NCBI RefSeq assembly: GCF_019933235.1
Contig: NZ_CP082945.1
Location: forward strand, 5,059,501 to 5,123,500
Reading direction: 5' to 3'
Length of the DNA: 64,000 nucleotides
Origin: Streptomyces angustmyceticus
GTDB lineage: Bacteria; Actinomycetota; Actinomycetes; Streptomycetales; Streptomycetaceae
The translations under genes and the position numbers were made by a program. Below the pieces are notes generated by a model. The model was not told the DNA's origin, did not search any database, and saw only the letters and a program-made list of their open reading frames with translations. Of the stretch, positions 1 to 10,223 are shown in pieces. Within the stretch, counting starts at the first letter, position 1; each line of letters starts with the position of its first letter.

Positions 1-2
1 GC

Positions 3-1574
3 CAGCGGGAGACGGCGGGCGCCGAGGCCGCCGTGGCAGGAGAGCCCGGTGAGACGGTCGCGATCAAGGTCCTCAAGGAGGAGCTGGCGCACGACCCGGA
101 CGTGGTGATGCGCTTCCTGCGGGAGCGCTCCGTCCTGCTGCGCCTGACCCACCCCAACATCGTCCGCACCCGCGACCTGGTCGTCGAGGGCGATCTGCTC
201 GCCCTGGTGATGGACCTGGTCGACGGCCCCGACCTGCACCGCTACCTGCGGGACAACGGCGCCCTCAGCCCGGTGGCGGCCTCGCTGCTCACCGCCCAGA
301 TCGCCGACGCGCTGGCGGCCAGCCACGCCGACGGCGTGGTGCACCGCGACCTCAAGCCCGCCAACGTCCTGCTCGCCGGGTCGGACGGCAGCGGCGAGAT
401 GCACCCGATGCTGACCGACTTCGGCATCGCCCGCCTCGCCGACTCCCCGGGCCTGACCCGCACCCACGAGTTCGTCGGCACCCCCGCCTATGTGGCGCCG
501 GAGTCCGCCGAGGGCCGCCCGCAGACCTCCGCCGTGGACGTCTACGGCGCCGGCATCCTGCTGTACGAGCTGGTCACGGGCCGTCCGCCGTTCGCCGGGT
601 CGACCGCGCTGGAGGTGCTGCACCGCCACCTCAGCGAGGAGCCGCGCCGCCCCAGTACCCTCCCCGAGCCGCTGTGGACGGTCATCGAGCGCTGTCTGCG
701 CAAGCGTCCCGAGGAGCGGCCCAGTGCCGAGAACCTCGCCCGCGCGCTGCGCACCGTGGCCTCCGGCGTCGGGGTGCACGCCACCCCGGCCGCGGCCGAG
801 GCCGCGCTCGGTGTCGCCGCGCTGCTCGCCCCCGACCCGGCGCCCGCGACCGTCCCCGGGACGGGCGCCGACGGTGCCCAGGCCGTCGGCGGCGACGCCG
901 ACCCCACCCAGGTGCTGCCGTCCGGCGCCGGGTCCTACGACCCCGCCGCGGCCACCAGCGTGCTGCCGTCCACGGGCGGCCCGGGTGGTCCGGGCGGCCC
1001 CGGGGGCGCCGACCCGACCCGCGCGATGCCGCCGATGCCCATGGGCGCACCGTCCGGCGGGCCGCAGGACGGTGACGGCCTCCATCCCTGGCAGTCGCAG
1101 ATGCGGGCCGCGCGCGACCGCAACGAGCAGACCCAGGTGCAGTATCTGGATCCCTCCGAGGACCCGCTGCGCCGCCGTCCCCAGCGCCAGGCCGCTCCCC
1201 AGCAGCCGCCGCAGCGTCCGCAGCAGCCGCAGTACCGCCAGCCCGCTCCGCCGCCGTACGCGCAGCAGCAGCCGCAGGCCCCCCAGCGCCGTCAGGAGCC
1301 GCCGCCGCAGCGCTACGAGCCGCAGCGCCCGCCCGCCCCGGAGCCCCGGCCCCGGCGCGAGCCCCGTCAGCGCAGCGCCAACCCCATGAAGATCCCGGGG
1401 CTGGGCTGCCTGAAGGGCTGCCTGTTCACGCTGATCCTGCTGTTCGTGGCGGCGTGGCTGGTGTGGGAACTGACCCCGCTCCAGGAGTGGATCGGCACGA
1501 CGCGGGGCTTCTTCTCGCAGGTCGGGCACGTCTTCCACAGCGTGCAGCGCTTTGTGGAGAAACTCGGCGGCTGA
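3..1574 (+). CDS. pkaA: Membrane Ser/Thr protein kinase, PkaA-like (5' partial)
   Basis: Hanks-type serine/threonine kinase whose N-terminus, including the glycine-rich loop, lies before the window; 523 residues are visible. The catalytic lysine (VAIKVL), the HRD loop (VVHRDLKPANVLL), the DFG segment (TDFGIARLAD) and the APE motif (YVAPE) are all present. After the kinase domain comes a roughly 220-residue Pro/Gln/Arg-rich, probably disordered region. A C-terminal hydrophobic helix (LFTLILLFVAAWLVW) is followed by about 30 residues, so the kinase should be cytoplasmic and membrane anchored. The next gene is a second kinase in the same direction, the arrangement remembered for S. coelicolor pkaA-pkaB. 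The symbol rests on that synteny and on the length; substrates are unknown. Confidence 0.85.
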   Translation, partial: QRETAGAEAAVAGEPGETVAIKVLKEELAHDPDVVMRFLRERSVLLRLTHPNIVRTRDLVVEGDLLALVMDLVDGPDLHRYLRDNGALSPVAASLLTAQIADALAASHADGVVHRDLKPANVLLAGSDGSGEMHPMLTDFGIARLADSPGLTRTHEFVGTPAYVAPESAEGRPQTSAVDVYGAGILLYELVTGRPPFAGSTALEVLHRHLSEEPRRPSTLPEPLWTVIERCLRKRPEERPSAENLARALRTVASGVGVHATPAAAEAALGVAALLAPDPAPATVPGTGADGAQAVGGDADPTQVLPSGAGSYDPAAATSVLPSTGGPGGPGGPGGADPTRAMPPMPMGAPSGGPQDGDGLHPWQSQMRAARDRNEQTQVQYLDPSEDPLRRRPQRQAAPQQPPQRPQQPQYRQPAPPPYAQQQPQAPQRRQEPPPQRYEPQRPPAPEPRPRREPRQRSANPMKIPGLGCLKGCLFTLILLFVAAWLVWELTPLQEWIGTTRGFFSQVGHVFHSVQRFVEKLGG

Positions 1575-1763
1575 CCCGCCCGCCCGGGGGCCCGCCGTGG
1601 TCCGCGGGCGCCCGTGAATCTGTGCGCGCGCCGCTCCGGGCCCGTGCCGCCTGTCCGCAGGCCGGCCGGGCCCGCGGCGTTTCCGGGCTCCGGGGTACCG
1701 GTGCCGTCAGGCCCCGGCGCCTCACGCCGCCGGCGCGCCGGACCGCTCCGCGAAGCGACTCAG

Positions 1764-1792
1764 TTGATTTGTCGACTTCCGGCGGACAATTT
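1764..1792 (+). promoter_or_regulatory. Putative promoter with inverted repeat, pkaB
   Basis: TTGATT (1764-1769) and CAATTT (1787-1792) are 17 bp apart and resemble a vegetative promoter about 120 bp upstream of the kinase start. An inverted repeat TTGTC-N11-GACAA (1769-1789) overlaps the spacer and could be an operator. Visual match only. Confidence 0.35.
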
Positions 1793-1911
1793 CGCTCACA
1801 GAAGTGAAGGTTGCCACGTTCCGGGGCACGGAACCCCCTGGCACCCGCGTAGCTTTGACGCCAACCTCAGCCCCCGCAGGACGCTCGGGGGCCCGACACG
1901 TCGGAGCAGTC

Positions 1912-3219
1912 TTGGCACGGAAGATCGGCAGCCGGTACACCGCCCACCAGATCCTGGGGCGCGGCAGTGCCGGCACGGTATGGCTGGGCGAGGGTCCCGA
2001 AGGGGCCGTGGCCATCAAGCTGTTGCGTGAGGATCTCGCCTCCGACCAGGAGCTCGTCGGCCGCTTCGTGCAGGAGCGGGCGGCGCTGCTGAGCCTGGCG
2101 GACCCGCATGTCGTCGGCGTCCGTGACCTGGTCGTCGACGGCAACGACCTGGCGCTGGTCATGGACCTCGTACGGGGCACCGACCTGCGCACCCGGCTGG
2201 AGCGCGAACGCCGGCTGGCCCCGGAGGCCGCCGTGGCGATCGCCGCCGATGTCGCCGACGGGCTGGCCGCGGCGCACGCCGCGCGGATCGTGCACCGTGA
2301 CGTGAAGCCGGAGAACGTCCTGCTGGACATGCAGGGGCCGCTGGGCCCCGGCGGCGCGCACCCCGCCCTGCTCACCGACTTCGGCATCGCCCGGCTCGTC
2401 GACTCGCCGCGCCGCACCCTCCAGCCCGCGGCGGGGGGCAGCTCCGGCGCGCTCCGCTCGGCCAAGGTCATCGGCACCCCCGACTACCTCGCCCCGGAGA
2501 TCATCGAGGGCCTTCCGCCGCGCGCCTCCGTGGACGTCTACGCGCTGGCGACCGTCCTGTACGAGCTGCTCGCCGGGTTCACGCCGTTCGGCGGCGGCCA
2601 CCCCGGGGCGGTGCTGCGCCGCCATGTGACCGAGAGCGTGGCGCCGCTGCCCGGCATCCCGGACGAGCTGTGGCAGCTGCTGCTGCAGTGCCTGGCCAAG
2701 GCGCCGGCCTCCCGGCTGCGCGCCCCGGAGCTCGCCGCCCGGCTGCGCGAGCTGCTGCCCGGCCTGGTGGGCATGCCGCCGCTGGACATCGACGAGCCGG
2801 AGGACGAGCAGGCCGAGGACGAGCCGGAGAGCGCCGCCGCGTCCCGCGAGGAGCCGTACTACCCGGCGGCGCCCGCGGCGGACGCCACCCCGCCGCGCGG
2901 CGCGGTCCCGCTGGTCCAGGGCGCGGCCCCCGACTCCAACCGGGAGACGCACACCAGCATGCGGGTGCCGGGCCCGGACGAGCTGGCGGGCGGCGCCCAC
3001 GGCACCGCCCGTGCCCCGCGCGCCGCCGGTGAGCGCCGGGCGGGCTCGGCCCGGCACCGCTCGTCGCCGGACGCGGTGCGCCGCCGCCGGATCCGGCTCG
3101 GCGCGGCCGCCGCCGCGGTGGTCGTGGCGGCCGGCCTGGGCGGCTGGCTGGCCTCGGGCGACGACTCGGCCGGCGACGCCACACCGGGCGTCCACCAGCC
3201 GGAACCCGACACTCCGTGA
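1912..3219 (+). CDS. pkaB: Membrane Ser/Thr protein kinase, PkaB-like
   Basis: Complete Hanks-type kinase of 435 residues. The TTG start at 1912 is chosen because GGAG lies 7 nt upstream and the protein then begins MARKIGSRYTAHQILGRG, placing the glycine loop (LGRGSAGTVW) at the usual position. Other motifs are the lysine in VAIKLL, the HRD loop VHRDVKPENVLL, TDFGIARLVD and YLAPE. An acidic, alanine-rich linker follows. One transmembrane helix lies near the C-terminus (GAAAAAVVVAAGLGGWLA) with a short external tail. It lies downstream of the PkaA-like kinase but about 340 bp away with its own promoter-like sequence, so it may be transcribed separately. Confidence 0.88.
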   Translation: MARKIGSRYTAHQILGRGSAGTVWLGEGPEGAVAIKLLREDLASDQELVGRFVQERAALLSLADPHVVGVRDLVVDGNDLALVMDLVRGTDLRTRLERERRLAPEAAVAIAADVADGLAAAHAARIVHRDVKPENVLLDMQGPLGPGGAHPALLTDFGIARLVDSPRRTLQPAAGGSSGALRSAKVIGTPDYLAPEIIEGLPPRASVDVYALATVLYELLAGFTPFGGGHPGAVLRRHVTESVAPLPGIPDELWQLLLQCLAKAPASRLRAPELAARLRELLPGLVGMPPLDIDEPEDEQAEDEPESAAASREEPYYPAAPAADATPPRGAVPLVQGAAPDSNRETHTSMRVPGPDELAGGAHGTARAPRAAGERRAGSARHRSSPDAVRRRRIRLGAAAAAVVVAAGLGGWLASGDDSAGDATPGVHQPEPDTP

Positions 3220-3319
3220 GGGCCCGCCGCGCGCCGGCCGGGCCCCGCAGGCGCGGCTGTCCGCGGTGACCGGCGGGCCCGGTCTGCCGGGGCCGGGTCA
3301 CGCTGACGGTGGCAGCCGT

Positions 3320-3325
3320 TAGGCT
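3320..3325 (+). promoter_or_regulatory. -10 box TAGGCT, leaderless prfB
   Basis: TAGGCT ends 6 nt before the GTG at 3332, which puts the expected transcription start on the start codon. No Shine-Dalgarno sequence is visible, so prfB is probably a leaderless mRNA. Confidence 0.55.
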
Positions 3326-3331
3326 GGGTGC

Positions 3332-4438
3332 GTGGCAGTCGTCGATGTATCCGAAGAGCTGAAGTCCCTCTCCTCGACCATGGGGTCGATCGAGGCCGTC
3401 CTGGACCTCGACAAGATGAGGGCCGATGTCGCCGTGCTCGAGGAGCAGGCCGCGGCGCCGTCCCTGTGGGACGACCCGGAGAACGCACAGAAGATCACCA
3501 GCCGGCTGTCCTACCTCCAGGGCCAGCTGCGCAAGGCCGAGGACCTGCGCGGCCGGGTCGACGACGTCGAGGTGCTCTTCGAGCTCGCCGACGCCGAGGG
3601 CGACGAGGACGCGCGGGCCGAGGCCGAGGCCGAGCTGACCGCCGTCCGCAAGGCGGTCGACGAGCTGGAGGTCCGCACCCTCCTGTCCGGCGAGTACGAC
3701 TCCCGTGAGGCGGTCGTCAACATCCGCGCCGAGGCCGGTGGCGTGGACGCCGCCGACTTCGCCGAGAAGCTGCAGCGGATGTACCTGCGCTGGGCCGAGC
3801 GGCACGGCTACAAGACCGAGCTCTACGAGACCTCGTACGCGGAAGAGGCCGGCATCAAGTCGACCACCTTCGCCGTCCAGGTCCCGTACGCCTACGGCAC
3901 GCTCTCCGTCGAGCAGGGCACGCACCGCCTGGTGCGCATCTCGCCGTTCGACAACCAGGGCCGCCGCCAGACGTCGTTCGCCGGTGTCGAGGTGCTGCCC
4001 GTCGTCGAGCAGACCGACCACATCGAGATCGACGAGTCCGAGCTGCGGGTCGACGTCTACCGTTCGTCCGGCCCCGGCGGCCAGGGCGTCAACACCACCG
4101 ACTCCGCGGTCCGGCTGACGCACATCCCCACCGGCATCGTCGTCTCCTGCCAGAACGAGCGCTCGCAGATCCAGAACAAGGCGACCGCGATGAACGTCCT
4201 CCAGGCCAAGCTCCTCGAGCGCCGCCGCCAGGAGGAGCAGGCGAAGATGGACGCGCTCAAGGGCGACGGCGGCAACTCCTGGGGCAACCAGATGCGTTCG
4301 TACGTCCTGCACCCGTACCAGATGGTCAAGGACCTGCGGACCGAGTTCGAGGTCGGCAACCCCACCGCGGTGCTCGACGGCGACATCGACGGCTTCCTGG
4401 AGGCCGGTATCCGCTGGCGCAAGCAGCAGGAGAAGTAG
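3332..4438 (+). CDS. prfB: Peptide chain release factor 2
   Basis: Class I release factor (368 residues) that reads UGA and UAA stop codons in the ribosomal A site and triggers peptidyl-tRNA hydrolysis. The SPF codon-recognition motif is seen in [10 protein letters not shown] and the GGQ hydrolysis motif in [17 protein letters not shown]. The reading frame is continuous from GTG, so the programmed UGA frameshift known from E. coli prfB is absent, as is usual in actinobacteria. The gene probably has a leaderless transcript and ends in a strong intrinsic terminator. Confidence 0.96.
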   Translation: MAVVDVSEELKSLSSTMGSIEAVLDLDKMRADVAVLEEQAAAPSLWDDPENAQKITSRLSYLQGQLRKAEDLRGRVDDVEVLFELADAEGDEDARAEAEAELTAVRKAVDELEVRTLLSGEYDSREAVVNIRAEAGGVDAADFAEKLQRMYLRWAERHGYKTELYETSYAEEAGIKSTTFAVQVPYAYGTLSVEQGTHRLVRISPFDNQGRRQTSFAGVEVLPVVEQTDHIEIDESELRVDVYRSSGPGGQGVNTTDSAVRLTHIPTGIVVSCQNERSQIQNKATAMNVLQAKLLERRRQEEQAKMDALKGDGGNSWGNQMRSYVLHPYQMVKDLRTEFEVGNPTAVLDGDIDGFLEAGIRWRKQQEK

Positions 4439-4461
4439 CGGATCCGCGCGCTCCGTACGTG

Positions 4462-4496
4462 AAACAACTGCCTCCTTCGGGGAGGCAGTTGTTTTT
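4462..4496 (+). terminator. Intrinsic terminator of prfB
   Basis: A perfect 14-bp stem (4462-4475 with 4481-4494) with a TTCGG loop runs into a U tract, 24 bp after the prfB stop codon. Confidence 0.9.
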
Positions 4497-5604
<1,108 letters not shown>

Positions 5605-5624
5605 CGCCGACGCGCCACACGCGG

Positions 5625-5659
5625 GAGGGGCCCGGGACGCACCGCGTCCCGGGCCCCTC
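5625..5659. terminator. Hairpin terminator between convergent genes
   Basis: A perfect 16-bp stem (5625-5640 with 5644-5659) with a 3-nt ACC loop lies between the repeat protein gene and the convergent small gene, and probably ends both transcripts. There is no long U tract. Confidence 0.75.
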
Positions 5660-5706
5660 TGCGTCGCCAGCGGTCGTACGTGGCCGAAAAGGGCCGCGGA
5701 CGGGTG

Positions 5707-5901
5707 TCAGACGGCCTGGTGGAGCAGTACGGACACCGCGATCAGCACGATCATCAGTGCCACCAGCATCGCCGGGCTGAGCTGGGCGAAGATGCCGCCC
5801 GCCTGCTGCTGAAGTCGTTCCCTGCTCGCCCGGCACACGGGGCAGCGGCCCTCGCTCACAGGGGCCGCGCAATTGGCGCACACCAGCCGGTCGTACGTCA
5901 T
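5707..5901 (-). CDS. Small zinc-ribbon membrane protein
   Basis: 64-residue protein beginning MTYDRLVCANC. The start is fixed by a strong AAGGAGG site 5 nt upstream. Two CxxC pairs (CANC at residues 8-11, CPVC at 20-23) form a probable zinc ribbon at the N-terminus. The C-terminal half is one transmembrane helix (MLVALMIVLIAVSVLL). Such short zinc-ribbon/TM proteins are conserved in Streptomyces without an assigned role. It is divergent from ftsEX and convergent with the surface repeat protein. Function unknown. Confidence 0.75.
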   Translation of the reverse strand: MTYDRLVCANCAAPVSEGRCPVCRASRERLQQQAGGIFAQLSPAMLVALMIVLIAVSVLLHQAV

Positions 5902-6152
5902 GCGACCTCCTTCTCCACTGCACCAACGCACCGGGGGGCGCATTGGTTCCCTCTTCCACTGTGCCAGCACATCGCCGGAACGGCGCGCCCCGCGGGATTG
6001 TGCGCCCTTTTGTCCCGTAGGTGCCGTGAACAAACGCACCAACCCCCTACGCCGAACTGGGCCCCCGCGCGAGGTTCGCGTATGGTCACGCACACCGACG
6101 GGAGCCGCAACTCGGCAACCGTGCCCCTATTCAGGTCGACCGTGGTGCATCA

Positions 6153-6842
6153 GTGATCCGATTCGACAACGTCTCCAAGACTTACCCGAAGCAGAACCGC
6201 CCTGCACTCAGGGACGTCTCGCTCGAAATCGAGCGCGGCGAGTTCGTCTTCCTGGTGGGGTCCTCGGGCTCCGGTAAGTCCACCTTCCTGAGGCTGCTGC
6301 TGCGCGAGGAGCGCGCCAGCCACGGCCATGTGCATGTGCTGGGCAAGGACCTCGGGAAGCTCTCCAACTGGAAGGTCCCGCAGATGCGGCGCCAGGTGGG
6401 CACGGTCTTCCAGGACTTCCGGCTGCTCCCCAACAAGACCGTCGGGGAGAACGTCGCCTTCGCCCTCGAAGTGATCGGCAAGCCGCGCGGCCAGATCCGC
6501 AAGACGGTTCCCGAGGTCCTCGAACTCGTCGGTCTCGGCGGCAAGGAGGACCGGATGCCCGGTGAGCTCTCCGGTGGTGAGCAGCAGCGCGTCGCCATCG
6601 CCCGGGCCTTCGTCAACCGGCCCATGCTGCTCATCGCGGACGAGCCCACCGGCAACCTCGACCCGCAGACCTCGGTCGGCATCATGAAGCTGCTGGACCG
6701 GATCAACCGGACCGGTACGACGGTGGTCATGGCCACCCACGACCAGCAGATCGTCGACCAGATGCGCAAGCGGGTCATGGAACTCGAAAAGGGCCGGCTC
6801 GTACGCGACCAGTCGCGCGGCGTGTACGGCTACCAGCACTAA
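6153..6842 (+). CDS. ftsE: Cell division ATP-binding protein FtsE
   Basis: ABC ATPase (229 residues) that partners FtsX at the division septum, where the complex controls peptidoglycan hydrolases. Walker A (GSSGSGKST), the ABC signature ([15 protein letters not shown]) and Walker B ([12 protein letters not shown]) are complete. The GTG start gives [21 protein letters not shown] -10-like box (6081-6086) would give a leader of about 60 nt. ftsX begins 32 bp after the stop, indicating an operon. Synteny with ftsX-smpB-ssrA is the common actinobacterial order. Confidence 0.95.
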   Translation: MIRFDNVSKTYPKQNRPALRDVSLEIERGEFVFLVGSSGSGKSTFLRLLLREERASHGHVHVLGKDLGKLSNWKVPQMRRQVGTVFQDFRLLPNKTVGENVAFALEVIGKPRGQIRKTVPEVLELVGLGGKEDRMPGELSGGEQQRVAIARAFVNRPMLLIADEPTGNLDPQTSVGIMKLLDRINRTGTTVVMATHDQQIVDQMRKRVMELEKGRLVRDQSRGVYGYQH

Positions 6843-6874
6843 GCGTGTACGGCCCCCAGCACTGAAAGGACGCC

Positions 6875-7789
6875 ATGCGCGCCCAGTTCGTCCTGTCGGA
6901 GATCGGCGTCGGTCTCCGCCGAAACCTCACGATGACCTTCGCCGTCATCGTCTCCGTAGCCCTCTCGCTCGGCCTGTTCGGCGCCTCGCTGCTGATGCGC
7001 GACCAGGTCAGCACGATGAAGGGCTACTGGTACGACAAGGTCAACGTCTCCATCTTCTTCTGCAACAAGAACGACGCCGACACCGGCGCCAACTGCGCCA
7101 AGGGCGCCGCCACCCAGCAGCAGAAGAACGACATCAAGGCCGAGCTCGACCGGCTGCCGATCGTGCAGAAGCCGGTGGTCTACGAGTCCAGCGACCAGGC
7201 GTACAAGCACTACAAGGAGCAGTTCGGCGACACCCCCGTGGCCGGGCTGGTCACGCCCGACCAGCTTCCGGAGTCCTTCCGCGTCAAGCTCAAGGACCCG
7301 ACGAAGTACGCCGTCATCAAGTCGGCGTTCTCCGAGCGGCCCGGTGTCCAGGAGGTGCAGGACCAACGGGACACCGTCGAGCCGCTGTTCAACCTCCTCA
7401 ACGGCATGAACATCGCCGCGCTGGTCGTGATGGGGCTGATGCTGGTCGTTGCGCTGATGCTGATCGTCAACACCGTGCGGGTGTCGGCGTTCAGCCGGCG
7501 GCGGGAGACCGGGATCATGCGGCTGGTGGGAGCGTCCAGCTTCTACATCCAGATGCCGTTCATCCTGGAGGCCGCCATCGCGGGCCTGCTGGGCGCCGCC
7601 TTCGCCTGCGTGCTGATCGTCGGCGGCAAGTACGTCCTGGTCAACAACTGGCTGGCGAAGAAGATCCAGGTGATCAACTTCATCGGCTGGGACTCGGTGG
7701 CGGCGGTCCTCCCGCTGGTCCTCCTGATCGGGCTGCTGATGCCCGCGCTCGCCGCGTTCTTCGCGTTGCGCAAGTACCTCAAGGTGTGA
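6875..7789 (+). CDS. ftsX: Cell division membrane protein FtsX
   Basis: Permease-like partner of FtsE (304 residues). It has the typical layout: a cytoplasmic N-terminus, one transmembrane helix (TMTFAVIVSVALSLGLFGAS), a large extracellular loop of about 150 residues containing two cysteines (CNKNDADTGANC), and three C-terminal helices. The extracellular loop is the part that engages cell-wall hydrolase activators. The ATG is preceded by GAAAGGA. A terminator follows immediately, so ftsEX forms a closed two-gene unit. Confidence 0.95.
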   Translation: MRAQFVLSEIGVGLRRNLTMTFAVIVSVALSLGLFGASLLMRDQVSTMKGYWYDKVNVSIFFCNKNDADTGANCAKGAATQQQKNDIKAELDRLPIVQKPVVYESSDQAYKHYKEQFGDTPVAGLVTPDQLPESFRVKLKDPTKYAVIKSAFSERPGVQEVQDQRDTVEPLFNLLNGMNIAALVVMGLMLVVALMLIVNTVRVSAFSRRRETGIMRLVGASSFYIQMPFILEAAIAGLLGAAFACVLIVGGKYVLVNNWLAKKIQVINFIGWDSVAAVLPLVLLIGLLMPALAAFFALRKYLKV

Positions 7790-7800
7790 GCTTTGCCAAG

Positions 7801-7838
7801 GGGCGCCGTACGGTCAACGTGCCGTACGGCGCCCTTTT
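7801..7838 (+). terminator. Intrinsic terminator of ftsEX
   Basis: A 13-bp perfect stem (7801-7813 with 7822-7834) is followed by TTTT. It begins 11 bp after the ftsX stop and supports a downstream start for the next gene. Confidence 0.9.
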
Positions 7839-7844
7839 GTCCCC

Positions 7845-7850
7845 TAGACT
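7845..7850 (+). promoter_or_regulatory. -10 box TAGACT, leaderless S41 protease gene
   Basis: TAGACT ends 7 nt before ATG 7858 with no Shine-Dalgarno between, as expected for a leaderless transcript. It lies immediately after the ftsX terminator. Confidence 0.5.
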
Positions 7851-7857
7851 CACCGGC

Positions 7858-9075
7858 ATGTCGGGCCCGTGTTCGTACGACCGGCCCCGCCGCATTCGCC
7901 GCGGGGCGGCCCTGACGTTGTTCCTCGCGAGCGTGCTCGCCACCGGCGCCGCGACCGGCACCTGGAGCCAGGGCCCGCAGGGCCCGGCCCGGCGGCCCGC
8001 CCCGGAGGGCAGGGCCCTCGCCGCTCACACACCCCGCTCCGCCACCGCGGACCGCGCGGCCGTCGAACGGGCCGCCGCCGAGGCCGTCGCGGACGGCAAG
8101 TCCGGTGCCCAGGCCGCCGCCGACGTCGTCAGCCGCAGCGGAGACCGCTGGTCGACGATCTACAGTCCCGGCGAGTTCAAGGACTTCCAGGCGCAGTTGG
8201 ACGGCGGCTACGTCGGCGTCGGGCTCTGGGTGCGGCAGGCCCGGCACGGCCGGATCGAGGTGTCGCGGGTGCAGCCCGGCGGCCCCGCGGCGCGGGCCGG
8301 TGTCGCCGTGGGCGACCGGCTGCGCGCGGTGGACGGCCGGGCCTCCCGGGGCGCGCCGGTCACCGAGGTCGTCGCCCGGCTGCGCGGCGCCGCCGTCGGC
8401 GCGAGCCGCGGTCCGGCCGCGGTCGGCAGCCCGGTGACGCTGGACCTGCAGCGCGGCACCCGCCACTGGTCGGCCACCTTGCACCGCGCGCGGCTCAGAT
8501 CCCGCAACGTCGTCGTCGACCGCCCGGCCGGGGCGCACGGCCCGACCCGCGTCAAGATCGCCGCGTTCGCCAAGGGCACCGGCGCCGCGGTCCGCCGGGC
8601 GGTGCGCGACGCCTCCCCGGAGGGCGGCATGCTGCTCGACCTGCGCGGCAACACCGGCGGCCTGGTCACCGAGGCCGTGGCGGCCGCGTCCGCCTTCCTC
8701 GACGGCGGGCTGGTCGCGACGTACGACGTCCGCGGCAGCCAGCGCGCGCTGTACGCCCACCGCGGCGGCGACACCCGTCTCCCGCTGGTCGTCCTCGTGG
8801 ACGGCGGCACGATGAGCGCCGCCGAGCTGCTGTCCGGCGCGCTCCAGGACCGGGGGCGGGCGCTCGTGGTGGGGTCGCGGACCTTCGGCAAGGGCTCGGT
8901 GCAGATGCCCAGCACGCTGCCGGACGGTTCGGTCGCCGAGCTGACCGTCGGCCACTACCGCACCCCGGCCGGCCGGAATGTCGACGGCGACGGACTCACC
9001 CCGGACGTCGTCGTGGGCAGCGGCGCGGAGAAACGGGCCCGCACAGTATTGAGTGGCCTCGGGGGCGGGGCGTAG
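7858..9075 (+). CDS. Secreted S41-family C-terminal processing protease
   Basis: Tail-specific (CtpA/Prc-type) serine protease of 405 residues. A basic N-terminus and hydrophobic helix (GAALTLFLASVLATGAATG) act as signal or anchor. A PDZ domain follows (GVGLWVRQ through GVAVGDRLRAVDGR), then the S41 catalytic core. The Ser/Lys dyad is S320 (in GGTMSAAELL) and K345 (in TFGKGSVQ). The ATG at 7858 was chosen over an earlier in-frame GTG because that one lies within the ftsX stop/terminator region, and a -10 box sits just upstream. It should act outside the membrane on unfolded or envelope proteins. smpB follows 18 bp later. Confidence 0.88.
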   Translation: MSGPCSYDRPRRIRRGAALTLFLASVLATGAATGTWSQGPQGPARRPAPEGRALAAHTPRSATADRAAVERAAAEAVADGKSGAQAAADVVSRSGDRWSTIYSPGEFKDFQAQLDGGYVGVGLWVRQARHGRIEVSRVQPGGPAARAGVAVGDRLRAVDGRASRGAPVTEVVARLRGAAVGASRGPAAVGSPVTLDLQRGTRHWSATLHRARLRSRNVVVDRPAGAHGPTRVKIAAFAKGTGAAVRRAVRDASPEGGMLLDLRGNTGGLVTEAVAAASAFLDGGLVATYDVRGSQRALYAHRGGDTRLPLVVLVDGGTMSAAELLSGALQDRGRALVVGSRTFGKGSVQMPSTLPDGSVAELTVGHYRTPAGRNVDGDGLTPDVVVGSGAEKRARTVLSGLGGGA

Positions 9076-9093
9076 TGCGAAAATGGCCGCACT

Positions 9094-9591
9094 ATGGCTA
9101 AGGACAAGGGCAAGGATAAGACCCCCGGGCGCAAGCTCGTGGCGCAGCACAAGAAGGCGCGGCACGACTACCTCATCCTGGACACCTACGAGTGCGGCCT
9201 GGTGCTGACCGGCACCGAGGTGAAGTCGCTGCGGCAGGGCCGGGCGTCGCTGGTGGACGGTTTCATCCAGATCGACCGGGGCGAGGCGTGGCTGCACAAC
9301 GTGCACATCCCCGAATACGCCCAGGGCACCTGGACGAACCACAGCGCGCGGCGCAAGCGGAAGCTGCTGATGCACCGCGCCGAGATCGACAAGCTGGAGT
9401 CCAAGAGCCAGGAGTCGGGGCACACGATCGTGCCGCTGGCCCTCTATTTCAAGGACGGCCGGGCCAAGGTCGAGATCGCCCTGGCCAAGGGCAAGAAGGA
9501 GTACGACAAGCGGCAGACGCTCCGCGAGCAGCAGGACCGTCGGGAGACGGACCGCGCGATCTCGGCGGCGCGGCGGCGGCAGCGGGCCTGA
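9094..9591 (+). CDS. smpB: SsrA-binding protein SmpB
   Basis: Small basic RNA-binding protein (165 residues) that brings tmRNA to stalled ribosomes for trans-translation. The oligonucleotide-binding fold is recognisable in [20 protein letters not shown] and [16 protein letters not shown]. The C-terminal tail ([14 protein letters not shown] and an Arg-rich end) is the part that enters the decoding centre. The tmRNA gene lies 124 bp downstream in the same direction. Confidence 0.97.
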   Translation: MAKDKGKDKTPGRKLVAQHKKARHDYLILDTYECGLVLTGTEVKSLRQGRASLVDGFIQIDRGEAWLHNVHIPEYAQGTWTNHSARRKRKLLMHRAEIDKLESKSQESGHTIVPLALYFKDGRAKVEIALAKGKKEYDKRQTLREQQDRRETDRAISAARRRQRA

Positions 9592-9636
9592 CCGGCCCGC
9601 CGGCGGCCCGCTGCGGCCGGTCGCGGCGGAATACGC

Positions 9637-9666
9637 TGGCAAGGGCGCGCCTTGTTCCCGTACGAT
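9637..9666 (+). promoter_or_regulatory. Putative tmRNA promoter
   Basis: TGGCAA (9637-9642) and TACGAT (9661-9666), 18 bp apart, lie about 50 bp before the mature 5' end of tmRNA. The precursor would carry a short 5' leader removed by RNase P. Confidence 0.4.
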
Positions 9667-9715
9667 GGCATCGCACCCCACGAGGGGTGTGGGTACCACC
9701 TTGATAAATCAACAT

Positions 9716-10082
9716 GGGGATGATCGGTTTCGACAGCGGATGTCGAAGCAGGGGAAGCGAGTCGAGGAAGCGGCAATGATCTCGTTAACCATATGTCGCA
9801 ACCAATAATCGCCAACACCAAGCGCGATTCCTTCGCCCTCGCTGCCTAAGTAGCGACTTGCGAAGTGTCAGCCCGGGGCTGTTCCCGACCCGGATCCTGG
9901 CATCAGCTAGGGAACTAAACTTCTAGACCCGGTCACGGGGTTTAGGAGGAAATCAAACAGTGGCTGAGCCCGTCGGAGACTTGTCCGCGTGATCTCCGGG
10001 GCCGAGAAAATCGCAGCGGACTGCACTCGGAGAAGCCCTGATTCCGCACCGTTGGACGCGGGTTCGATTCCCGCCATCTCCA
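9716..10082 (+). ncRNA. ssrA: tmRNA (ssrA)
   Basis: The tRNA-like ends pair as a 7-bp acceptor stem: GGGGATG (9716-9722) with CATCTCC (10075-10081). The T arm GGGTTCGATTCCC is next to it. The tag reading frame runs from 9811 to 9849 and encodes ANTKRDSFALAA followed by TAA; the ALAA end is the protease degron. CCA is not encoded after the discriminator A, so it must be added. At about 367 nt the length fits the family, and smpB is upstream. The 12-residue tag is shorter than the 16-residue S. coelicolor tag as remembered. Confidence 0.95.
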
Positions 10083-10223
10083 CTCATCCCATGTGAGGCC
10101 CAGGCCCCGTCTGTCCGGCAGGACAGCGGGGCCTGAGTCGTTTCCGCCCCCGGATTCCGCCGGGGGCCACTCTGTGCGCGGCCGAGCACGCCTGGCGGGC
10201 GGAGCGGCGGCAGGCGGTCCTGC

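Noticed and set aside
3332-3420. Possible programmed frameshift in prfB
   Set aside because: The frame is continuous from GTG to the stop with no in-frame UGA near codon 26.
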